Assembly: GCA_020853075.1 (NCBI GenBank)
Contig: JADYZS010000260.1
Location: 1-10,140 of the forward strand
Direction: 5' to 3'
Source of the DNA: Anaerolineae bacterium
Lineage (GTDB): Bacteria > Chloroflexota > Anaerolineae > JADYZS01
DNA length: 10,140 bases
Positions 6,233 through 10,140 of the stretch are shown piece by piece (the first letter of the stretch is position 1; each line of letters begins with the position of its first letter). The notes below the pieces were generated by a model, which made no database searches, was not told where the DNA came from, and saw only the letters and a list, made by a program, of their open reading frames with translations. The position numbers were made by a program, and so were the translations under genes.

Positions 6233-7855
6233 TCAGATGATCCCCGCCAGTTCCTGCAAGCGATGCCAGTTGGCGAGGCGATCCGCCTGCGCTGCATGGA
6301 GCGCATCTTTAGGATTGCCGTCCGCCTCAAAGTTCTTGGCGAAGCGTCCCTCGCTGCGGGCGAAGGCGAGGAAGTCAACGACCTCACCCGTCTTGGGGTT
6401 CTTGTACCAGTCTTCCTTGACCGCCGGATTGCCTTGCAGGCTGAGCCGCTCTTTGATGGTCGCACCCTTGCGCGGGTCGTAGATAAAGAGCGGGAAGGCA
6501 CGGGAATCCACAGCCAACTTGGCCTGGTGGTACGACATGTTATCGCCGACGCCGTGCTCCGGCTGGCACGTGGTATAGACGTTGATCACGGCGGGGCCGG
6601 GGAAGGAGTTGGCCTCCATGATGGCCCGGTAGAAGTGGTTGACGTGGGCCGCGGTCGTCTGCGCTACGAAGACGTTGGGGTGCATCATGGAGATGAGCCC
6701 CAGTTCCTTGCGCCGTTCTGTCTTGCCATGAATCTCTTTGCCGATGGCCGACATCTTGGTCTCCTGGCCGGTGAAGGAGGCAGTGGACGCCTGACCGCCG
6801 GTATTGGAATAGACCTGGGTATCCAACACGAGCACCTTGATGTCCGCGCCGGAGGCGAGCATCCGGCTCAATGCCTGGAAGCCGATGTCCAGCATCGCGC
6901 CGTCGCCGCCGATCACCCACAGTCGTTTGTTCTGCCAACCCAGTTGGTCCCAGCGCGCCCGCACACCCATCGCGGTGGTTGGGCTATTCTCAAAGAGAGA
7001 GTTCGTCCAGGGAACTAGATAGGGATTATAAGGGTAGGTAGAGGTATAGACGGTGTTGCAGCCGGTGCTGGCGACGATGCCGACGTTCTCCGGGCCATAG
7101 ACAAAGCCTGTGGCCGCCAGCATCATGCGCAGCACGGTAGCCTCACCGCAGCCCGCGCACGACCCCGCGCCGCCGACGTAGAGCATGGAACGCTCGGCCA
7201 GCATCATGTCGGCCAGGACGCGCTCCTGGATGAAGCGGGGAGGTGTCTCTGGCAGGCGGCGGAAGAAGTTGATAGACTGGCGGTAGTTAGGAACGGTGTC
7301 GTCCTCTTTCTGGATCATGCGCAGGGCCTGGTGCTCGCCGCAGGCCACCACGCACTCGGCGCAGCCTTTGCACTTGGTCGGGTCAATGAAGATGCCGAAC
7401 AGTCCGCCGGCCTGGCCCTTCTTCTCGTATTGGGCATGATATTTGGTGGTCTTGGCCCAATTCTGGCGCATAGCCTCGCGTTCAGCCGGGCTTTCCACCT
7501 GGGCAAGTTCCTTTTCCAGAGCCTCCACGTCCACCACTTTGGCGAGGATCGCCGTGTCGGGGCACTGGGTCACGCAATCCATGCAGCCGACGCAATTCTC
7601 AGTGATGAATTCGGGGATCTCCGGCGCGATGTAACTGAAATCACGCAACGCGCCCGTGCCTGCGGGGACCAGGCTGCGGGATAGGTCCACGTCCGCCGGA
7701 AGCCCTATCTCCGCCGACCCTTCGTTGTAGGCCCCTACGACGTTCTCAAAGAAGTTCTCAATGTGGATGAACTCCTCGCCGTAGGGTTCTTTTTCTTCGC
7801 CATTCCACCCCAAAGATACCTTCGTTACGTCCAGTTTATCCGATAAAACTCCCAT
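6233..7855 (-). CDS. Pyruvate:ferredoxin oxidoreductase, fused delta-beta subunit
   Basis: A 540-residue subunit carrying the ferredoxin-like and thiamine-diphosphate-binding parts of a PFOR (pyruvate + CoA + oxidised ferredoxin to acetyl-CoA + CO2 + reduced ferredoxin). Two 4Fe-4S motifs form the delta part: C88, C91, C94, C98 (CVGCMDCVTQCP) and C162, C165, C168, C172. The second ends CG rather than the usual CP. The beta part has GSCAGCGEA (C233, C236), C266 and C430 for the proximal cluster, the cofactor/Mg motif GGDGAMLDIG (316-325), and VYSNTGGQAS (348-357) as in NifJ. All 12 cluster cysteines are present. The first 80 residues match the linker before the ferredoxin domain in single-chain enzymes. 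The ATG at 7855 has AAAGG about 11 bases upstream, a long spacing. Second gene of the operon. Another 2-oxoacid as substrate cannot be excluded. Confidence 0.93.
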   Translation of the reverse strand: MGVLSDKLDVTKVSLGWNGEEKEPYGEEFIHIENFFENVVGAYNEGSAEIGLPADVDLSRSLVPAGTGALRDFSYIAPEIPEFITENCVGCMDCVTQCPDTAILAKVVDVEALEKELAQVESPAEREAMRQNWAKTTKYHAQYEKKGQAGGLFGIFIDPTKCKGCAECVVACGEHQALRMIQKEDDTVPNYRQSINFFRRLPETPPRFIQERVLADMMLAERSMLYVGGAGSCAGCGEATVLRMMLAATGFVYGPENVGIVASTGCNTVYTSTYPYNPYLVPWTNSLFENSPTTAMGVRARWDQLGWQNKRLWVIGGDGAMLDIGFQALSRMLASGADIKVLVLDTQVYSNTGGQASTASFTGQETKMSAIGKEIHGKTERRKELGLISMMHPNVFVAQTTAAHVNHFYRAIMEANSFPGPAVINVYTTCQPEHGVGDNMSYHQAKLAVDSRAFPLFIYDPRKGATIKERLSLQGNPAVKEDWYKNPKTGEVVDFLAFARSEGRFAKNFEADGNPKDALHAAQADRLANWHRLQELAGII

Positions 7856-7901
7856 TTATGTCCATGCCTTTCTATCGCAAACAACTGCTGCAAATCATCG
7901 C

Positions 7902-7990
7902 TAGGGGCAGCCCTGTGTGGCTGCCCTGATTTCGGATCCTCAATTGGGCGACCTCCGCGGAGCGCACGCGGCACGCAGGGTCGCCCCTAC
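7902..7990. repeat. MITE/REP-like composite inverted repeat in the PFOR intergenic gap
   Basis: The outer ends TAGGGGCAGCCC (7902-7913) and GGGTCGCCCCTA (7978-7989) are inverted copies matching at 10 of 12 positions. Each end belongs to its own perfect 8-base palindrome. One is GGGCAGCC (7905-7912) with GGCTGCCC (7919-7926) and a 6-base loop. The other is GGGCGACC (7946-7953) with GGTCGCCC (7979-7986) and a 25-base loop. There is no coding potential. In the operon mRNA both would fold as hairpins, and neither has a following T-run, so they are not standard terminators. A dispersed small repeat that may act as a processing or stability element is the best guess. Confidence 0.6.
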
Positions 7991-7994
7991 TTCT

Positions 7995-9959
7995 CTACGC
8001 CTCCACCCTCTCCGCGTAGATGATAGACTCTGGCACTTCCATCACTTCTTCAAAGCCGCGCCGCACGCAGGTCAGGTTATCTTGGATGACCTGCTCACCG
8101 CGCTTGCCGAAGTATTTGCGCAGCGATTTCTCCACACCTTTTATCAGTTGCTCCTGGCCTAAGCCCGCGCGCCCGGCGAAGGGCGTCACTTTGAGGAAGA
8201 TGCCGAGGAGCACGATACCCTGCATACGCATGATGAGGTCGGCCTGCGTCGCCACATCGCGCGCGATCTGCATGGCATCCAGATAGAGCACGCGCACCTG
8301 CTTGTCGCGGATGATGCGCCGCGCGTACTCCGGGATGCCCGCCCACACCGCGGCGGGGTCCTTCTTCGGACTCTGGATGAAGACCATGCCCTGCCGCTGG
8401 ATACCCGCCAGCGGATTGCCGGTGAGGAAGGCGTTCACGTCGTTCAGCGGCACGAACTCAACGTGGTCTAACTCGCAGTGGGTGCGGATGTGATCCTGGG
8501 CAATCGTCAGATAGTAGGTCGTCGGCAAGCCCTTCTTCTCCGAGCCATACTTGGGGTATGCTTGCACGTCGTAGCCGAAGAGATCACCGGCAATGGTGGC
8601 GATGACCTTGTTGGTCGTCACCGAGCCGAAGCCGCCCACCGAGTGGCCGCGCATAGAGAACGCGCCTTCAGGGCGGATGTCCGGATCCTCGGTCTCAGAT
8701 AGTGCCAGTTCATGCTTGATGCCGAGGACGAAATAGCGGCGACCATCGCCGTTCTTCAACATATTATCCGCAGCGGCGATGAAGTGACCGGGCCGCACGT
8801 CGCGGCTCCCCAAACCCGCGGAGCCGGAATAGACGGTGGGGATACGGGTGATCTCCGGGTAGCCCTCCGTGCCCACCAGCGCATCGGCAAAAGCGGCCTT
8901 CAGTTCGGCGGTGAGGGGGTTGGACTGGGCCAATGGGTTATCCATCCGCTCCACCACGGTGACGGCCCGCATAGACGCGAGCGCGGCCACCAGTTGCGGC
9001 CCTGGGAAGGGGCGGAACGAGGTCACGTGGAGCGCGCCCACCGGGATGCCCCGCTTCTCTCGCAGGTAATCCACCGTCGCCATCGCGGTCTCTACCATGC
9101 CGCCCATACCGACGATAGCATACTCCGCATCTTCCAAACGGTAGGGCTGGATGATGCCGTAGAGACGCCCGGTGGCGCGGTAGAACTCGTCCATCGCGTT
9201 CTGCACAGCGGGCATCACCCGGTCGTAGAAGTGGCGTTGGGCGATCTTGCCCTTCATGTAACTGTCCTGATTCTGGACCACCCCGGACATGATGGGGTGA
9301 TAAGGGTCCATCAGGTTGGTCAGTTTCTCTTTGGGATGGCCGATGTACGCCTTCATGAATTCCAACTCAGGGAGCCGCACGTTTTCTATGGTGTGGGTGG
9401 TCAGGAAGCCATCCTGCACGTTGAGGAAGGGCGTCGCGCTATCCTCGGCAGCGCGGCGACAGATAAGGGTCAGGTCGCCCGCAGCCTGGGCGTTCATGCC
9501 GAAGAGGATGCCCCAGCCCGTGTCGGCCACGGCCATCACGTCATCATGCCCGGCGTGAACGTTGAGGCTCTGCGAGGTCAAGGCCCGTGCGCCGATGTGG
9601 AAGACCATCGGCAGACGCGTGCCGCTGATGGTGTATAGCACTTCCTTCATCAAGACGAGGCCCTGGCCGGATGTGAAGTTGGTCACCCGGCCTCCGGCCA
9701 CGGCAAACCCCTCGCAGGTGGAGGCGGCACTGTGCTCCGACTCCGGCTCCACGAAGAATAAGGGTTCGCCCCACAGGTTGCGCTTGCCGTTGGCGACTTC
9801 GGCCTGGTAACCGCCGCCCATGGTGGTGGATGAGGTGATAGGGTAGGCGCACGCGCCCTGGGTGATGTTCGTCTCTACCCAAACGACCGCACCGGCGCCG
9901 TCCGCCGTAGTCGGAATTCCAGGATAGGGAGAGTTCTTCTTGGAACCATGATCGCTCAT
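7995..9959 (-). CDS. Pyruvate:ferredoxin oxidoreductase, fused alpha-gamma subunit
   Basis: A 654-residue partner of the delta-beta protein. Residues about 20-260 are the alpha (pyrimidine-binding) domain with YPITSSTTM (39-47, T42), ESEHSAAS (E75, the likely cofactor-activating Glu) and HIGARALTSQ (R125, equivalent to the substrate-contact Arg of Desulfovibrio PFOR). Residues about 270-410 match PFOR domain II (AIVGMGGMVETA, SFRPFPG). Residues about 430-650 are the gamma domain, with RGHSVGGFGSVTTNK. I chose the ATG at 9959 because GAGGAG (9967-9972) lies 7 bases upstream; an in-frame GTG at 9989 has no comparable site. First gene of the operon; its stop is 139 bases before the delta-beta start. 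Together the pair reproduces the NifJ domain order. Homology to PFOR is clear. Pyruvate as the substrate is inferred from the conserved residues and not proven. Confidence 0.93.
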   Translation of the reverse strand: MSDHGSKKNSPYPGIPTTADGAGAVVWVETNITQGACAYPITSSTTMGGGYQAEVANGKRNLWGEPLFFVEPESEHSAASTCEGFAVAGGRVTNFTSGQGLVLMKEVLYTISGTRLPMVFHIGARALTSQSLNVHAGHDDVMAVADTGWGILFGMNAQAAGDLTLICRRAAEDSATPFLNVQDGFLTTHTIENVRLPELEFMKAYIGHPKEKLTNLMDPYHPIMSGVVQNQDSYMKGKIAQRHFYDRVMPAVQNAMDEFYRATGRLYGIIQPYRLEDAEYAIVGMGGMVETAMATVDYLREKRGIPVGALHVTSFRPFPGPQLVAALASMRAVTVVERMDNPLAQSNPLTAELKAAFADALVGTEGYPEITRIPTVYSGSAGLGSRDVRPGHFIAAADNMLKNGDGRRYFVLGIKHELALSETEDPDIRPEGAFSMRGHSVGGFGSVTTNKVIATIAGDLFGYDVQAYPKYGSEKKGLPTTYYLTIAQDHIRTHCELDHVEFVPLNDVNAFLTGNPLAGIQRQGMVFIQSPKKDPAAVWAGIPEYARRIIRDKQVRVLYLDAMQIARDVATQADLIMRMQGIVLLGIFLKVTPFAGRAGLGQEQLIKGVEKSLRKYFGKRGEQVIQDNLTCVRRGFEEVMEVPESIIYAERVEA

Positions 9960-9997
9960 ATCTTTGCTCCTCTCGTCTTCCCCCTTCACGAGCTAAG

Positions 9998-10057
9998 TCA
10001 CGATGCAAAATCAGATACAAGAAAACCGCGCAGTCGCGCGGCGTCGTTGCCGTCCAT
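9998..10057 (-). CDS. Possible 19-residue leader ORF upstream of the PFOR operon
   Basis: The first ATG after the predicted transcript start opens MDGNDAARLRGFLVSDFAS and stops 38 bases before the alpha-gamma ATG. A purine-rich GGGGGA precedes it, but with only 2-3 bases of spacing. Its codons run through the terminator-like hairpin at 10026-10041, the arrangement expected for translation-coupled attenuation. No run of a single regulatory amino acid is present. It may be a chance ORF. Confidence 0.25.
   Translation of the reverse strand: MDGNDAARLRGFLVSDFAS
10018..10041 (-). promoter_or_regulatory. Terminator-like hairpin in the PFOR leader (possible attenuator)
   Basis: On the minus strand, CCGCGC (10041-10036), loop GACT, GCGCGG (10031-10026), then TTTTCTTG. 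The 6-pair all-GC stem with a short T-rich tail resembles a weak intrinsic terminator. It sits within the leader, about 30 bases after the predicted start and 66 bases before the gene. An upstream segment that could pair alternatively was not clearly identified. Confidence 0.4.
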
Positions 10058-10079
10058 CTTCCCCCGAATTTCTATGAGC

Positions 10080-10108
10080 ATTGTACTAGAAAATCCCCTT
10101 CCCGTCAA
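10080..10108 (-). promoter_or_regulatory. Predicted sigma70-type promoter of the PFOR operon
   Basis: On the minus strand, TTGACG (10108-10103), a 17-base spacer and TACAAT (10085-10080), matching consensus at 5 of 6 positions in each box. The predicted start near A10073 gives a leader of about 114 bases. No other promoter of similar quality is seen before the operon. Confidence 0.75.
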
Positions 10109-10110
10109 AT

Positions 10111-10140
10111 GGCCCAACCTTGTCGGGACAAGGTTGGGCC
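10111..10140. repeat. Perfect 14-base inverted repeat at the right edge
   Basis: GGCCCAACCTTGTC (10111-10124), centre GG, GACAAGGTTGGGCC (10127-10140). It reaches the last base of the window, so its full extent is unknown. Its inner end lies 2 bases from the -35 box of the PFOR promoter. It may be the terminator stem of a neighbouring gene, an operator, or a dispersed palindromic repeat. On the minus strand only ATTT follows, so a strong T-run is lacking on that side. Confidence 0.7.

Noticed and set aside
7902..7990. The palindromes as a CRISPR array or a standard terminator
   Set aside because: There are only two non-identical palindromes with no regularly spaced repeats, and no T-run follows either stem on the minus strand.
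7856..7994. The PFOR split as a simple frameshift or sequencing error
   Set aside because: The gap is 139 bases of non-coding, palindromic DNA. The upstream protein has a natural C-terminus, and the downstream one has its own ATG. Correcting one or two bases would not join the frames.
8712..9638. A 308-codon open frame on the plus strand inside the alpha-gamma gene
   Set aside because: It lies antisense to a protein with clear PFOR motifs throughout, its translation is His/Arg/Gly-rich with no recognisable domain, and it has no ribosome site. It is a GC-rich shadow frame.

Overview
The window is bacterial, GC-rich and gene-dense, and comes from an organism with anaerobic-type central metabolism. 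It has a pyruvate:ferredoxin oxidoreductase (PFOR) of the NifJ domain type, a Sec-secreted beta-propeller protein with a 'PTATP' linker, and a small YjfB-like protein. Together these suggest Chloroflexota (Anaerolineae-like). That assignment is inference from style and gene content, because no rRNA or other marker gene is present.

Layout from left to right. (1) A minus-strand pair: the free-standing alanyl-tRNA editing protein AlaX-L (404-1612), then the start of a metallo-beta-lactamase-fold protein that runs off the left edge. (2) A divergent control region (1613-1769) with one promoter facing each way, very short predicted leaders and a TTACAA/TTGTAA palindrome between them. (3) A plus-strand cluster of three genes: a D-2-hydroxyacid dehydrogenase, a secreted PPC plus YVTN beta-propeller protein one base after it, and an FGGY sugar kinase. 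(4) A convergent minus-strand gene of 68 codons, YjfB-like, with its own promoter. (5) A minus-strand operon at 6233-9959 encoding PFOR as two polypeptides, alpha-gamma (654 aa) and then delta-beta (540 aa). The operon ends in a strong intrinsic terminator.

The PFOR operon is the most interesting part. The two proteins add up to 1194 residues in the domain order of single-chain NifJ (alpha, gamma, delta, beta), but the chain is cut between the gamma and delta domains. The 139-base gap holds an approximately 88-base element with imperfect inverted ends, and each end contains its own palindrome. Upstream are a near-consensus promoter, a leader of about 114 bases with a terminator-like GC hairpin, a possible 19-codon leader ORF over that hairpin, and a perfect 14-base inverted repeat next to the -35 box. 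The pieces suggest regulated PFOR expression, but none of this regulation is proven.

Functionally, PFOR would exchange pyruvate and CoA for acetyl-CoA, CO2 and reduced ferredoxin. The dehydrogenase and FGGY kinase point to sugar or sugar-acid catabolism feeding central carbon metabolism. AlaX-L is a translation quality-control enzyme. No tRNA, rRNA, CRISPR array or transposase was seen, and no gene-free stretch exceeds about 180 bases.
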